This document shows positions 17,706-27,872 of a stretch of 64,000 nt of DNA, one piece after another; positions within the stretch are counted from its first letter, which is position 1; every line of letters begins with the position of its first letter. Origin of the DNA: Pseudobdellovibrionaceae bacterium (GTDB lineage Bacteria; Bdellovibrionota; Bdellovibrionia; Bdellovibrionales; Bdellovibrionaceae); contig JAEUWH010000082.1 in the NCBI GenBank assembly GCA_016785955.1, positions 62,001-126,000 on the forward strand, read 5' to 3'. The notes beneath the pieces were generated by a model. It was given only the letters and a program-made list of their open reading frames with translations, had not been told where the DNA came from and ran no database searches. Made by a program: the position numbers and the translations under genes.

Positions 17706-20700
17706 TTATAATTGCATATTTAATACAAATAAGAATAAGGATATCTGGGCCTCATAGTCTTGCTGTTTCAATCTGAACTTAGCAGGATTTTCCTTCTGCA
17801 TTTTTAGTAATTCTTTAAGACGTTTTAACATCGCTATTGTAACCTTGTTTTCCTTGGCATCCGTAGCGACATAATAGCTGCCATTTCGGGTTTCATAGCG
17901 TTGCATTTCTGGATATTTCTCGGCCTTTTCCTTTTCGGCTATATTTGCAATGAACCAGCGCTTATTTCGTTCAGCTTTTGTAAGCTCTTTGTTTCCAGTA
18001 CCGTCGGCAAACGCTGAAATCATAAACTGCCATGTTTGGATTAAGTGGTCGTACTCTGTTCTCCACTTTTCAAAGTAGTAATTTTTAAGTTCACTTTGCC
18101 CAGCAGTTTCTGGAAAAATATCTTGGTAAGAAATTCCGTACAAAATTCGATTTACAATTTTTTCTACGAATTCTTCACGAAACTCAGGCTCATCCAACAT
18201 GGACAGCATAAGACCCCTTTGTTTAGAAATAAAACTTACGGCGGCTCGTTGAGTCAGTACATCTTTCGCAAGTTTTTTATCTAATCGTGTTCCAATTATA
18301 TCCCAGTAACTTTGAAAATCATCTTTACCTGTTGAGACATCGTTGATTGTGGATTTAACGGCTCTTGTATTTAACAGATCAATCGTCATGCTATGCATAT
18401 CGCCAGTAGCTTTTTGATTCTCATAGTAAAAACCAACTTGGCGTTCAAATTTTCCTAGATTGTTTAGTTCAGCGGCGATGTTTGGACTATCGCACGAAAT
18501 CTCGCGAATACCCAGCTTGGCCTCAACTTGTTTAATAAGTAGATCAAGCTCTGCTAGCTCGTAGTGGCCGGCAGAAGTTTTAATCAAGCAATAACGATCG
18601 GGAATGAAAGTTACGCTTAAAAGAAACTTTGAAATTTCACGTGTGGCTTCGTAATAGTCCTCGTAGTGCTGCTTGTAGCGTGGGCTTGATTTCATCTTAT
18701 CTAGTACTTCTGTTCGGAACGAGAGGGCATCATAAATTTCTAAAGAGGCATTCTTTTCACCCACAAATTCGGTCAGATAAATACGCCATTGTTCGTAAAT
18801 CATTTTCATTCTATTAAAAATGATTTCTGCTTTGTAGTTAGCCAGGTCAGAGGGTGATGGTGATTTAGCCCGATCATATTTAAAATTCTCTGTTGCAAAG
18901 AGAGTATTGTACTTATCTTTTAAAATCCTCACAACTTCAAGTGGGTTCTTGCCACTATCATGACGTTGACAAAGTGGATCCATTTTTAAATCGACATGGA
19001 CATCAGTACAAAAAGCCATAGGTAGCTTTTCAAATTTCAAATTGGCGACGTTGTCATCGATAGACTTATTTATATTCAGTGGTTGAGTTCTGCAATCAAT
19101 GTCTTTTATCTTACCCACATAACCATAGCGGATGGCCTCGACATCATAAGGCCCAACAAATGTTAAGCGATCTTCAGTTGAATCAGTATATTCCATTACT
19201 GAACTTGATCGGGCCAGTATTGTACTACTTTGACTCTGAGTTTTTGGACAGGAATAATCTTTGATTGTACCGAGTGTTTGTTCGTCAAACTTGTGAGTGT
19301 GATTCATAGAGTCTGCGCTGGCCGCAAAGTTGTGTTGAAGACCAAAATTATGACCCAACTCATGCAAAATAGTTGCGGTAACTTTGGCAGGCAAAAGAGC
19401 CTCAGCACATTTTTTCAGAACGTCTAGCTCTTGGCACTGAACATCTTTTGAGTTTTCATTGCAGATCACTTTTTCTTTTGATTTTGGGGTTTTTGCGTAT
19501 TCTCGAAGATCTGCACAGTCGGGTGTGTTGTCGATGTCGCTCAAGAGATTGCCACCGTTCAATGCAAAATCACATCGTGAATGTCCGTATAAATTTTCTG
19601 TTTTTGAGGTTTTTTTCCTGATGATGTCAATTGCTACACCGGCATCGCCACCGGACGTTGCTGTCGAATCTGTTGCAACGATATTCAGGGCATCTAGAGC
19701 CACGTTAATCGATTTATGCCCAAGCGGATAGTTGGTGACCAAGTCTCCACGGGCATGTCGCAAATAATTCCTGAGTGAACCTACGATCGCGTCGCGAATA
19801 CTAGTAACGTGAACATTCGCTGTTGCCGAAACTATTTGTCCAGTATCTGGGTCGGCTATGCTGGGGCCATAGCCGAATAAGGCGGTAGGAGTTAAAGTTC
19901 TTACAAGGTTAATCGAGTTATATCGAATGTCTCCCAAAGTCACTCGTACAGACTCGTCCAAATACACATCAACGTCATTCATTCCCGCCTGCTTAAAAGC
20001 AAAGTCCCAAGCCTTTAGTGATTTGCGTACAGTTTCGACCAATCGTTCTTCGGTTGTAGAGTCTTCTGTTAACAAAAAGCGAATGCGACGTCGTTTGTTG
20101 CCATCTTTTGTTGTATAGTCTTCAGGGTGAAATCGATTTATAAATTTATTCAATTCATAATTTTCAAGTCGATATTTCTCTAGTGTTTGGAGTGATGTCT
20201 TGTTGGTTGAAAAGTATCCAAAATGACGGAAGTCATTAAAAAAATATATTCTAGGAGTATACTCGACAGCTGATAGGTTCTTAATAGAGCTTTCTCTTCT
20301 AAATGAAATGGTCAGCTTGACGCCATTAAGTTGTAAGGAGAATATGAAAAAATCTTCAGCCATTTTAAAGTTTGTCAGGATGGGGTCTGCTGATTTTTGA
20401 AGACTACTAATAAGTTCTGAATTTGTTTTTCGAAAATCAATCAGAGCCCATTCACGTTCTTTCCAATTTTTTAGCTTGGCTTTGTCAGACCCATATTTCA
20501 CCGAGTCTAGTTTTGAATTTAATGCCGAGTCGAGATACTTTACCGGAAACCGTATCACGGTTGTTAAATTGTTAAGCTTATCAATATCATCGATGATTTT
20601 GATGCGCTTATCGTAATCTGAATTTAGTCCTAAAATATAGTCTTGCGTGCGTACAAATTGAACTTTATCAGCCGATTTCCATTCAGAGTCATAAGAGGCT

Positions 20701-21425
20701 TGATAACCTAAGAGGGAATTTGATTCTTCAGCGGCTTTGGAAATAATGGACGAAGTATACCATACACCATCAAAGTAATCAGATCTGATTATATGCTCGG
20801 TTTTGTCTTGGAATGCAACGACCTCTGGCACTCGAGAAATTCTAAAGTGAGTTGCTTCTTGTTTAGTCTGCACAGATTCTTCACGAAGACGTGAGGTCTT
20901 GTCGCCATTGTCATCTTTGGCGACAAGGATTTTGTAGAATCCAGTAATGGGGTAGGAAACCAGTGGAACCGAAAGTGACTTGTCGTCCTCTTTTTCTGCA
21001 AGCATCCGTTCTTCTTGGGCGACCGAGTCTGCAGGTCCATTTCGAAAAATAATCAGTTTTTGATGAGTAACTTTGTAAATAAGCTTGTATTTAGTTTTCT
21101 CGACGCCTGCAAATTCGATGTCTTTTGGAAAAAAAGGTGCATCGGTTTCGTAATTAACAAGTTTGATTTTGGAGGAGTCTTTCTCTGTGCTGTATTCACT
21201 GGACGCATAAAATATATTATTTTTTGATTCGGTTGTTTGTAATTGATCGACGCGAGAATCGTAATCAGAGATTGCAAGTAAATCTAAACCGGCGCCTTCT
21301 GGGAAGCGGGCATCTCGCTTTTTGGTACAAGCGGAGTGAGCCAATAGAGCTGAAACTAGCCCGATAGTAGATATCCATTTACCTACTTGATTTAAAACTG
21401 GTGCTTTTACGTTCAACAGGGTCAT
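17706..21425 (-). CDS. Large exported zinc metalloprotease of the metzincin type (DUF4953/DUF5117-like)
   Basis: 1239 residues. The N-terminus (KWISTIGLVSALLAHSACTKK) is a signal sequence with a Cys at a near-lipobox position, so a lipoprotein is possible but the box is poor. The zinc motif HELGHNFGLQHNF lies near residue 685, with a Met-turn (SSVMEYTD) about 55 residues later: the HExxHxxGxxH pattern of metzincins. The flanks resemble bacterial DUF5117/DUF4953-type zinc proteases, with a long helical C-terminal part. SD CGGAGAAG precedes the ATG. Likely digests protein outside the cytoplasm. Confidence 0.8.
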   Translation of the reverse strand: MTLLNVKAPVLNQVGKWISTIGLVSALLAHSACTKKRDARFPEGAGLDLLAISDYDSRVDQLQTTESKNNIFYASSEYSTEKDSSKIKLVNYETDAPFFPKDIEFAGVEKTKYKLIYKVTHQKLIIFRNGPADSVAQEERMLAEKEDDKSLSVPLVSYPITGFYKILVAKDDNGDKTSRLREESVQTKQEATHFRISRVPEVVAFQDKTEHIIRSDYFDGVWYTSSIISKAAEESNSLLGYQASYDSEWKSADKVQFVRTQDYILGLNSDYDKRIKIIDDIDKLNNLTTVIRFPVKYLDSALNSKLDSVKYGSDKAKLKNWKEREWALIDFRKTNSELISSLQKSADPILTNFKMAEDFFIFSLQLNGVKLTISFRRESSIKNLSAVEYTPRIYFFNDFRHFGYFSTNKTSLQTLEKYRLENYELNKFINRFHPEDYTTKDGNKRRRIRFLLTEDSTTEERLVETVRKSLKAWDFAFKQAGMNDVDVYLDESVRVTLGDIRYNSINLVRTLTPTALFGYGPSIADPDTGQIVSATANVHVTSIRDAIVGSLRNYLRHARGDLVTNYPLGHKSINVALDALNIVATDSTATSGGDAGVAIDIIRKKTSKTENLYGHSRCDFALNGGNLLSDIDNTPDCADLREYAKTPKSKEKVICNENSKDVQCQELDVLKKCAEALLPAKVTATILHELGHNFGLQHNFAASADSMNHTHKFDEQTLGTIKDYSCPKTQSQSSTILARSSSVMEYTDSTEDRLTFVGPYDVEAIRYGYVGKIKDIDCRTQPLNINKSIDDNVANLKFEKLPMAFCTDVHVDLKMDPLCQRHDSGKNPLEVVRILKDKYNTLFATENFKYDRAKSPSPSDLANYKAEIIFNRMKMIYEQWRIYLTEFVGEKNASLEIYDALSFRTEVLDKMKSSPRYKQHYEDYYEATREISKFLLSVTFIPDRYCLIKTSAGHYELAELDLLIKQVEAKLGIREISCDSPNIAAELNNLGKFERQVGFYYENQKATGDMHSMTIDLLNTRAVKSTINDVSTGKDDFQSYWDIIGTRLDKKLAKDVLTQRAAVSFISKQRGLMLSMLDEPEFREEFVEKIVNRILYGISYQDIFPETAGQSELKNYYFEKWRTEYDHLIQTWQFMISAFADGTGNKELTKAERNKRWFIANIAEKEKAEKYPEMQRYETRNGSYYVATDAKENKVTIAMLKRLKELLKMQKENPAKFRLKQQDYEAQISLFLFVLNMQL

Positions 21426-21643
21426 AAAACTTCTCCGGTCACTAGCGAAGCGAAAACCATGCCCCCCAAATCGGACTAAAATCCAGTGTCTTTTCAGTAC
21501 ATTAAGTAAAGATAAAAAGGGGGAGGATGAAATTTATGTTTAAAAATTAAACAAAAGTAACATTAAATGAAGACAATAATTTCTGAGGGAATATCTTTAA
21601 AATTATGATGGTGGACGTGATGGTGACAGCCGGAAAGGGGCGG

Positions 21644-22840
21644 CTAGAGGTGTTTTCGCAGAGTATTGATCCCCGACTTAAATCCAATACGGACAATTCG
21701 CTCTAAAATTTTGGGACTAAGGCTGAAATGATCGACCATGAACATCTCATAGTTCTGGGGTAGTGGAGTGATGTGGATATAGTCGGTTTCGGCATTGTGC
21801 TGAAATCGCTGGTTAAACTGTCTCAAAAGACTTTCCCGATGTTCGTCGGGAAGTCGGTGCTCTTTGAAGTAGGTGTCGATGGTTTTATGAATATGACGAA
21901 GCGTATTCTGCCACTCGATATGCTTGTGGGTTTTTTGTTCAAGAACCTGATACAGTGCTTGATTCAAAATCACGGGAATTCCATACTTGTGCAAACTACC
22001 GACTTTGGGTGTGTAATGATAGGGCTGCATCGAAAATGATGAAATTACCAAGTCACAACCGTGATCTGCTGCGATGTGAGCGGATAATGTTTCTCGAATT
22101 TCGCCATCATAGTAGTAACGCTCCTCACCTCGCAAATTTGGCAGATTGTACGGCGAGAAAATGGGAGGCAGTGACGTGCTGCAAGCAACTGCGTCACTAA
22201 TCGACGCATAGTTAACGAGCTTTGTAGATGGAGTTTGCAAATTCTCCTTAAAATTCCCAAAGATAACCTTCCTTGAGTGGTTTAGCTGTGTGGCAACAAT
22301 GTATAATTCAGGGTCAAGTGAGGCAAAATCATTCTCGATAAGGACATATTTACGGAGATACTTTTCGACCCCTTTCGTCGTGAATAGTCCATTTACTTTA
22401 AAACCATTTTTGATCAGAGTCTCGATTCCCCCGGTAACCAGTGACTTGGTCAGAAGACCTTTGGGTACATAGTTCAGCAGACTGCCACTGTTGATATCAA
22501 AGATTTTTCGATAAGTTAGCGGCGTGAGTATCCTAAAATCCTGTGTTGAGTATTCAGGACTAACGCCTAACCCTAGTTGAAAAGCAGTGATTAGGCTCTC
22601 GACTGGATAGCCAGCCGCCAAGACAGTTGTGATAAATGAGCCGGCACTAGAGCCAACATATAGCTGAATAGTCAAATCTGGTCGTTGCTTATTTTTGAGT
22701 AGGCGTCTGGAGCCTCCGGCGAAATGGAAACCCTTAGCCTTCAATGCTAGGCATACTCCAATATGATAGGCCGCGGCTTTGATTCCACCACCACTCAGCA
22801 CCAGTCCGATCTTCTTTTTGTTCTCTAGTCGAATAGTCAC
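21644..22840 (-). CDS. Patatin-like phospholipase
   Basis: 398 residues, serine acyl hydrolase of the patatin family. LSGGGIKAAAYHIGVCLAL (residues ~15-33) is the oxyanion glycine loop, YVGSSAGS gives the GxSxG elbow with catalytic Ser65, and YYDGEI (~245) supplies the Asp of the Ser-Asp dyad. No signal peptide, so it acts in the cytoplasm or is exported by another route. GTG start at 22840 with a weak GAG upstream. Patatins are known as predation-related lipases in Bdellovibrio; involvement here is inference. Confidence 0.88.
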   Translation of the reverse strand: MTIRLENKKKIGLVLSGGGIKAAAYHIGVCLALKAKGFHFAGGSRRLLKNKQRPDLTIQLYVGSSAGSFITTVLAAGYPVESLITAFQLGLGVSPEYSTQDFRILTPLTYRKIFDINSGSLLNYVPKGLLTKSLVTGGIETLIKNGFKVNGLFTTKGVEKYLRKYVLIENDFASLDPELYIVATQLNHSRKVIFGNFKENLQTPSTKLVNYASISDAVACSTSLPPIFSPYNLPNLRGEERYYYDGEIRETLSAHIAADHGCDLVISSFSMQPYHYTPKVGSLHKYGIPVILNQALYQVLEQKTHKHIEWQNTLRHIHKTIDTYFKEHRLPDEHRESLLRQFNQRFQHNAETDYIHITPLPQNYEMFMVDHFSLSPKILERIVRIGFKSGINTLRKHL

Positions 22841-22975
22841 AATTAACTCTAAATTAAATATCCTCGAGGCCGGATAATCAATAGGTATTCAGGCCCTAGG
22901 TGTAGATTTCAAGACCTACTCAAAGAATATTCACTCGTGGTTTGACAGAGGATACTCGGTTGAATATCTTGAAAT

Positions 22976-23012
22976 ACAAGAGTAACCACATCACCAAACT
23001 GGTTACTCTTGT
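22976..23012. repeat. Perfect 12-bp inverted repeat
   Basis: ACAAGAGTAACC (22976-22987) and GGTTACTCTTGT (23001-23012) with a 13-nt loop. No T tract follows. Confidence 0.85.
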
Positions 23013-23075
23013 TGGGCAACAGCCTAACCGCTAAATGGGTCAAATGGTTGTAATCCAAATGGCCTAGACAACGAG

Positions 23076-23128
23076 ACAAGCAAACAAAATGAGAAATAAT
23101 TTCGAGTTTTGTTTGCTTGTTTGCAAAC
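23076..23128. repeat. Perfect 14-bp inverted repeat with an alternative overlapping hairpin
   Basis: ACAAGCAAACAAAA (23076-23089) pairs with TTTTGTTTGCTTGT (23107-23120). The right arm also contains GTTTGC (23111-23116), which can pair instead with GCAAAC (23123-23128), so two RNA folds exclude each other. Confidence 0.8.
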
Positions 23129-23263
23129 CCAGACTCAGGACCACCTAAGACCCCTGGCTCTGGTTACGAGAGTAGAAGAAAAAAGTAATAAGAGTTAATT
23201 AAGAAAATTAATTAAGACAATTAAAAGTAGAAATAGTTAAAAAGATAAAAAAAGAAAAAGAAA

Positions 23264-24010
23264 ATGGAAACTTGGCTACCACTTACAGATTATTCTTCGA
23301 AGTACAAGATTAGTGTATCTACGCTCAGACGAAGAATTAAGGCGGATGATATTAAATATCATTTTCAAGATGGCAAGTATTACATTTTTGATGAGCAGCC
23401 CACAAGAAGTGAACAATTTAAAACGGAATCAATTAAAAATTCTATTAAGAGCAGCCCCTCCCTTAACTCTCTTGATTCGGATTTAATATTTGATGATGAA
23501 ATACTTAGTGATTTGGATATGGGATCTGAAGCGATTGAGGTCGACAAGGCCTATTCGCAGCGACCACCGGCCGTGGGAATAGTGCATGCGTACAATCCTG
23601 ACTTTTTAGAGAATTTAAAGAAGTCGGCGAATGCGAAGTTGCCGCAGGTGAAATCTCAACAGGGTGTTTTAAGCCAGCAACAGGCGATTCGAACTGCACC
23701 GGCAATTAACATTGAAGAAGAATATTTTTTTAAAAAGGAAAAACCCGCAGCAACCGAGCCCGAGGAAATAACAGAGTCCGAAAGCCAAACGGTGAGGGAT
23801 TTTTCTGATAAGATTTCGAAGATCGGTATCAACGAACCGGTTTTAACGGCGGCCAACAAATTATTGAACGAACTAAAAAAGGCGTATACGCAGATTCTTC
23901 AAGAAAAAGAAGAGCAAATGATGATTCTGAAAGAAGAAGTATCAGATCTAAAGACTCTGGTGAAGGCTCTAGAGCGAGAAAACGAAAAATTAAAAAATCA
24001 AAACTGGTAG
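23264..24010 (+). CDS. HTH (excisionase/MerR-like) protein with C-terminal coiled coil
   Basis: 248 residues. The N-terminal ~45 residues (WLPLTDYSSKYKISVSTLRR, then KYHFQDGKYYIFDEQ) look like a small winged helix-turn-helix of the excisionase/MerR type. The middle is disordered and Ser/Glu/Gln-rich. The last ~60 residues form a heptad-rich coiled coil (LLNELKKAYTQILQEKEEQM and onward), suggesting dimerisation. No SD is visible; the leader is purine-rich. Probably a DNA-binding regulator or nucleoid-associated protein; target unknown. The papain-like gene follows after 36 bp. Confidence 0.75.
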   Translation: METWLPLTDYSSKYKISVSTLRRRIKADDIKYHFQDGKYYIFDEQPTRSEQFKTESIKNSIKSSPSLNSLDSDLIFDDEILSDLDMGSEAIEVDKAYSQRPPAVGIVHAYNPDFLENLKKSANAKLPQVKSQQGVLSQQQAIRTAPAINIEEEYFFKKEKPAATEPEEITESESQTVRDFSDKISKIGINEPVLTAANKLLNELKKAYTQILQEKEEQMMILKEEVSDLKTLVKALERENEKLKNQNW

Positions 24011-24046
24011 TTCGAAACAGGCTGAAGAATTGCTTTTTATTTTGGT

Positions 24047-25090
24047 ATGAAAAATATCAAATCTATACTGCATTTAATTTGTATTTTAAGTATCGTAACT
24101 GTCCAAGCATTATACGCTGACCAAACTTTAGACGAAAGTGAATGCAAGCCACGTGATGTTTCCGCTAGACTTGGTTCGTTGCGTGATCAGGGCAACATTG
24201 GATGGTGCTATGCAAATGTGGCTGCGGATTTAATGACGTTTCGTTATCATAGCCAGCTGCAAGGCGAAGAAGTGTCTGCGGGCTTTGTGGCCATCACATT
24301 TAACCAATTTACAAAATTGAAAGCCAATGCTGATGCTGGGTTTGTGTTACCTGCAGTATGGTTTGCTGAAAATAGTGGGGCCATTTGTCCACAAAGTTTT
24401 CAGGATTTGGCTTTGAAATCAAGTCCTAATCTGACGATCAGAGATCAAATCAATGGTTTAGTGAGCTTGAAAGAAGCGTTTAACAAGAGAAAGCGTCAGC
24501 CGGGTACTTGGGAAAATGCGCTGAGTGTTTACCAAAAATCGGATAGTTTCATTAACAAAATTGCTTTGGGAGAGCTGACTGAAATATTAGAGAATTCTTC
24601 AGTCCGAAGTTTTCCACGTCACTTGGCAGAACGCCTTTGTCAAAATTATCTGAAAAAGCTCGATATGTCGGGTGTAATCCGACCTACTATTGATTTTATT
24701 GAAGGGTGGAAAAATATTTTCCCGATGATTCTGAGAAAAAATAAATTTCAGACACCGCTGAGTTCTGGTCGGGATACTCTTATTAGAGAGTTAAACGAGC
24801 AAGTGAGTAAAAACAACTTAGTAGGCATGAGTTATAACACAAAAATTTTCTATGATCTTTCATCAAACACGGAAAAAAAAGTGGGCGGTGAGCATGCGTC
24901 CAGTATCGTCGGCCGCAAGTGGATCGATGGCCAATGTCACTTTAAACTGAGAAACTCGTGGGGAAAGCGATGTGATTTATATATAAATCCCGTACTAAAG
25001 GACAAATGTGATCCAAGTACGGGATATCTTTGGTTACCTGAAACTTTATTAAAACAGACTATCTCCGATATCATGTACTATCATCGATAG
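24047..25090 (+). CDS. Exported papain-family (C1) cysteine peptidase
   Basis: 347 residues with signal peptide MKNIKSILHLICILSIVTVQALYA. The active-site pattern of clan CA peptidases is complete: QGNIGWCYANVAADLM with Gln48 and Cys54, GGEHASSIVG with His (~283), and LRNSWG with Asn (~302). The mature region begins almost directly with the catalytic domain, so no long inhibitory propeptide is present. Cys pairs near the C-terminus (GKRCDLYI, KDKCDPS) may form disulfides. Likely periplasmic or secreted protein digestion. Confidence 0.88.
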   Translation: MKNIKSILHLICILSIVTVQALYADQTLDESECKPRDVSARLGSLRDQGNIGWCYANVAADLMTFRYHSQLQGEEVSAGFVAITFNQFTKLKANADAGFVLPAVWFAENSGAICPQSFQDLALKSSPNLTIRDQINGLVSLKEAFNKRKRQPGTWENALSVYQKSDSFINKIALGELTEILENSSVRSFPRHLAERLCQNYLKKLDMSGVIRPTIDFIEGWKNIFPMILRKNKFQTPLSSGRDTLIRELNEQVSKNNLVGMSYNTKIFYDLSSNTEKKVGGEHASSIVGRKWIDGQCHFKLRNSWGKRCDLYINPVLKDKCDPSTGYLWLPETLLKQTISDIMYYHR

Positions 25091-25106
25091 CCGTCGTGTC
25101 TCTTTG

Positions 25107-25129
25107 GGCGGTGGCACTATGCCGCTGCC
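25107..25129. terminator. Hairpin between convergent papain-like gene and lon
   Basis: GGCGGTGGCA-CTA-TGCCGCTGCC pairs over 10 bp with two G-U pairs; there is no T tract, so terminator activity is uncertain. It overlaps the lon stop codon. Confidence 0.4.
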
Positions 25130-27555
25130 GAAGATGAAGTTTTACCTTTTTTACCAGTTTTTCCTTCAGTCTTTTTAGCTTTGCCCTTTGCGGATTTGTC
25201 TAAAGCAACTGTGAAAACCTCGTCTAAATTTTCTGCCATGATAAAATTCATTTTATCTTTGAAAAATTTAGGAATATCAGAAAGATCCTTTTGGTTCGCC
25301 ATCGGAATCACGACGGTCGTGATGCCTTGATTTAATGCGGCCAAACATTTCTCGCGGATACCACCAACGGGAAGTACTTTACCTTGTAGAGTCACTTCAC
25401 CTGTCATCGCAATGTCATGACGTACCGGAGTATCAGTCATTAAGCTAATAAGTGCCGTCGTCATCGTGATACCTGCTGAAGGCCCATCTTTAGGGATGGC
25501 ACCCGCTGGCAAGTGGACGTGGATATCATATTTTTCAAAAAAATCATCTGGAATACCTAGTTCTTCCATGTGAGCTCTGCAGTAAGACATCGCTGCGTGA
25601 GCAGATTCTTTCATGACATCACCCAGTTGTCCAGTTAAGGCCAGATGCCCTTTTCCTTTCATCTTAAGAGCTTCAATAGTTAGAACTTCACCGCCGGCTT
25701 GAGTCCATGCTAGGCCCTGAACGATACCGACCTGAGAGTCTTCTAATTTTTCTTCACGTAAAAACTTAGGCGCACCCAAGAGTTCTGGAACTGTCGTTGC
25801 ATTCACTTCAAAATGAGTGCATTCGTTCATTACCACCATTTTTGCAATTTTGCGGCAAACAGAACCGATTTCTCGTTCTAAATTACGCAGACCTGCTTCA
25901 CGAGTGTATCCAGCAATCAGATACTTGATTCCATCATCAGTAAAAGTAACCTGATGAGCCTCCAGGCCATTGTTTTCCAGTTGCCGTTTGATCAAATGCT
26001 TTTTTGAAATCAAGAGTTTATCATTTTCCGTGTACCCAGGAATTTGGATAATCTCCATACGATCTCTTAGAGCGGGGGGAATATTTTCAAGAACATTCGC
26101 CGTCGCGATAAACAAAGCATTGCTCAAATCAAAATCCACATTCAAATAGTTGTCGCGGAAGGTTGAGTTTTGCTCTGGATCTAATACTTCAAGCATTGCG
26201 GCCGAGGGGTCTCCTCTAAAGTCACTGCCGAGCTTGTCGATTTCATCGAGTACTAGAACAGGATTATTTGTTTTCACTTGACGAAGAGCTTGAACAATTT
26301 TGCCTGGCATCGCACCGACATAAGTTCTGCGGTGACCACGAATTTCAGCTTCGTCTTTCACGCCCCCTAAAGCAATTCGATGATATTCGCGGTTCATGGC
26401 GCGAGCAATCGATTTACCAAGAGACGTTTTTCCCACTCCGGGAGGTCCTGCAAAACACAAGATTGGTCCCTTCATGTTATTTTTTAACTTTCTAACAGCT
26501 AAAAACTCAAGAACGCGGTCCTTAGCCTTTTGAAGTTCATGATGATCTTCATCAAGAACTTCTTTTGATCGGCTTAAATCGATCGAGTCATCGGATTTTT
26601 TAGCCCAAGGAAGATCCACCATCCAATCTAGGTATGTGCGAACCATCGTTGCTTCGGATGCATCTGGATGCATCCGCTCTAGACGGTGAAGCTGTTTAAG
26701 TGCTTCAGTCAAAACAGTTTTAGGCATTCCACTGTTGTTAACCTTTTCACGAAGTTCTTCGATTTCTTCAGATTTAGAATCATTTTCGCCTAATTCATTT
26801 TTGATCGCTTTCATTTGATCTTTAAAGAATTGATCGCGAGTTGACTTCGGCATGTCGTCTTTGCCGCCTTTAGCTTTGTTTTGCAGCTGAAGGGCTTCAA
26901 TTTCAGAATTCAAAAAGTCTAAAACTAGTTGCATTCTTTCTTTTGCGTCGACAGTTTCGATTACTTTTTGTGCTTCGGTAACTTTGATACCAAGGTTAGC
27001 CGCAATTAAGTCGGCGCCTTTACCTGGATCTTGTAAATCGTCGAGTACTAGTAAAATATCTGGCAATAGGGTTTTCCCTAAAGAGATGATTTTTTCAATA
27101 CGCTCTTTAGATTTTTGCATAAGAACTTCGTTTTCTGTAGGAGAAGTGGTTCTTACGTCTTCGATTTTTTCAACGGCGACTTCAAAATTTGGCGTTGTTT
27201 TAGCATAGTTCTTAATGCGACCTTTAGCCACACCTTGAATCAATATCCTGATTTGACCGTCTGGAACTTTTTTCATTCGCATGATCATCGCGATAGTTCC
27301 CACGGTATAGATGGAATCAGGATTTGGGTTTTCTTCATTTAGATCTTTTTGAGACACTAAGAAGATTAGTCGATTTTTTGATAGGGCTTCCTCTACTGAT
27401 CGTATTGATGATTCCCTTCCTACTACGAGGGGAATGATCATATAAGGAAACACAACAAAATCACGGACCGGCAACATTGGAAGAGTTGGTGGTATATCGA
27501 TAGTTTTATCGTCTTTATAAGATCCACCGTTTCCGCTTCTATCATCAAAACTCAT
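25117..27555 (-). CDS. lon: ATP-dependent protease Lon
   Basis: 812 residues. Substrate-binding LON domain at residues ~25-220 (LPMLPVRDFVVFPYMIIPLV), AAA+ module with Walker A GPPGVGKTS (~370) and Walker B VLVLDEIDKLG, and a C-terminal Ser-Lys protease with DGPSAGITM (Ser ~690) and EKCLAAL (Lys ~733). It degrades misfolded and regulatory proteins in the cytoplasm. A Lys/Gly/Ser-rich tail of about 25 residues beyond the protease domain is unusual. SD AAAGGG precedes the ATG. Confidence 0.96.
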   Translation of the reverse strand: MSFDDRSGNGGSYKDDKTIDIPPTLPMLPVRDFVVFPYMIIPLVVGRESSIRSVEEALSKNRLIFLVSQKDLNEENPNPDSIYTVGTIAMIMRMKKVPDGQIRILIQGVAKGRIKNYAKTTPNFEVAVEKIEDVRTTSPTENEVLMQKSKERIEKIISLGKTLLPDILLVLDDLQDPGKGADLIAANLGIKVTEAQKVIETVDAKERMQLVLDFLNSEIEALQLQNKAKGGKDDMPKSTRDQFFKDQMKAIKNELGENDSKSEEIEELREKVNNSGMPKTVLTEALKQLHRLERMHPDASEATMVRTYLDWMVDLPWAKKSDDSIDLSRSKEVLDEDHHELQKAKDRVLEFLAVRKLKNNMKGPILCFAGPPGVGKTSLGKSIARAMNREYHRIALGGVKDEAEIRGHRRTYVGAMPGKIVQALRQVKTNNPVLVLDEIDKLGSDFRGDPSAAMLEVLDPEQNSTFRDNYLNVDFDLSNALFIATANVLENIPPALRDRMEIIQIPGYTENDKLLISKKHLIKRQLENNGLEAHQVTFTDDGIKYLIAGYTREAGLRNLEREIGSVCRKIAKMVVMNECTHFEVNATTVPELLGAPKFLREEKLEDSQVGIVQGLAWTQAGGEVLTIEALKMKGKGHLALTGQLGDVMKESAHAAMSYCRAHMEELGIPDDFFEKYDIHVHLPAGAIPKDGPSAGITMTTALISLMTDTPVRHDIAMTGEVTLQGKVLPVGGIREKCLAALNQGITTVVIPMANQKDLSDIPKFFKDKMNFIMAENLDEVFTVALDKSAKGKAKKTEGKTGKKGKTSSSAAA

Positions 27556-27872
27556 ATCAGCACCCTTTATTTGTACGATTTTTCTTACACAAATATTCGG
27601 CCTGAAACCTGCTGAGCTTTAAGAGTATTTCGCTATCTTAGGACCTGATTTTTTAGAACAAAGACTACAAATTCCAGTTTTAGGTCTAGAGAAAAAACTA
27701 TAAAACAAAATTATGACATAAAATGACGTCGAGAAAGCGACATCCCTGTCATAAATACCCTTTATCCTTAAAAGGTAATTTCAATTTCATATTATCTCAG
27801 AGAACTTTTTGGGGCTCTTCTGTAATTTTTGGTAAGTTGAAGTTACAAAGTCTTAAACTTAGTGGGCATTAG
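27556..27872. other. Upstream region of lon
   Basis: 317 bp between the end of a DksA-like gene and the lon start. It holds an imperfect dyad around 27715-27755 (ATGACGTCG, AGAAAG, CGACATCCCTGTCAT) that could be an operator or leader hairpin. No CIRCE element or clear open frame was seen. Confidence 0.4.

Larger units (their letters stand above)
22841..23263. other. 423-bp intergenic region with two long hairpins
   Basis: Lies between the divergent patatin gene and the HTH/coiled-coil gene. It holds two perfect inverted repeats (22976-23012 and 23076-23120), a third overlapping pairing (23111-23128), and a 100-bp purine-rich run directly before the HTH gene with TTAATTAAG given twice (23197-23216). 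No credible open frame was seen. Confidence 0.6.
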
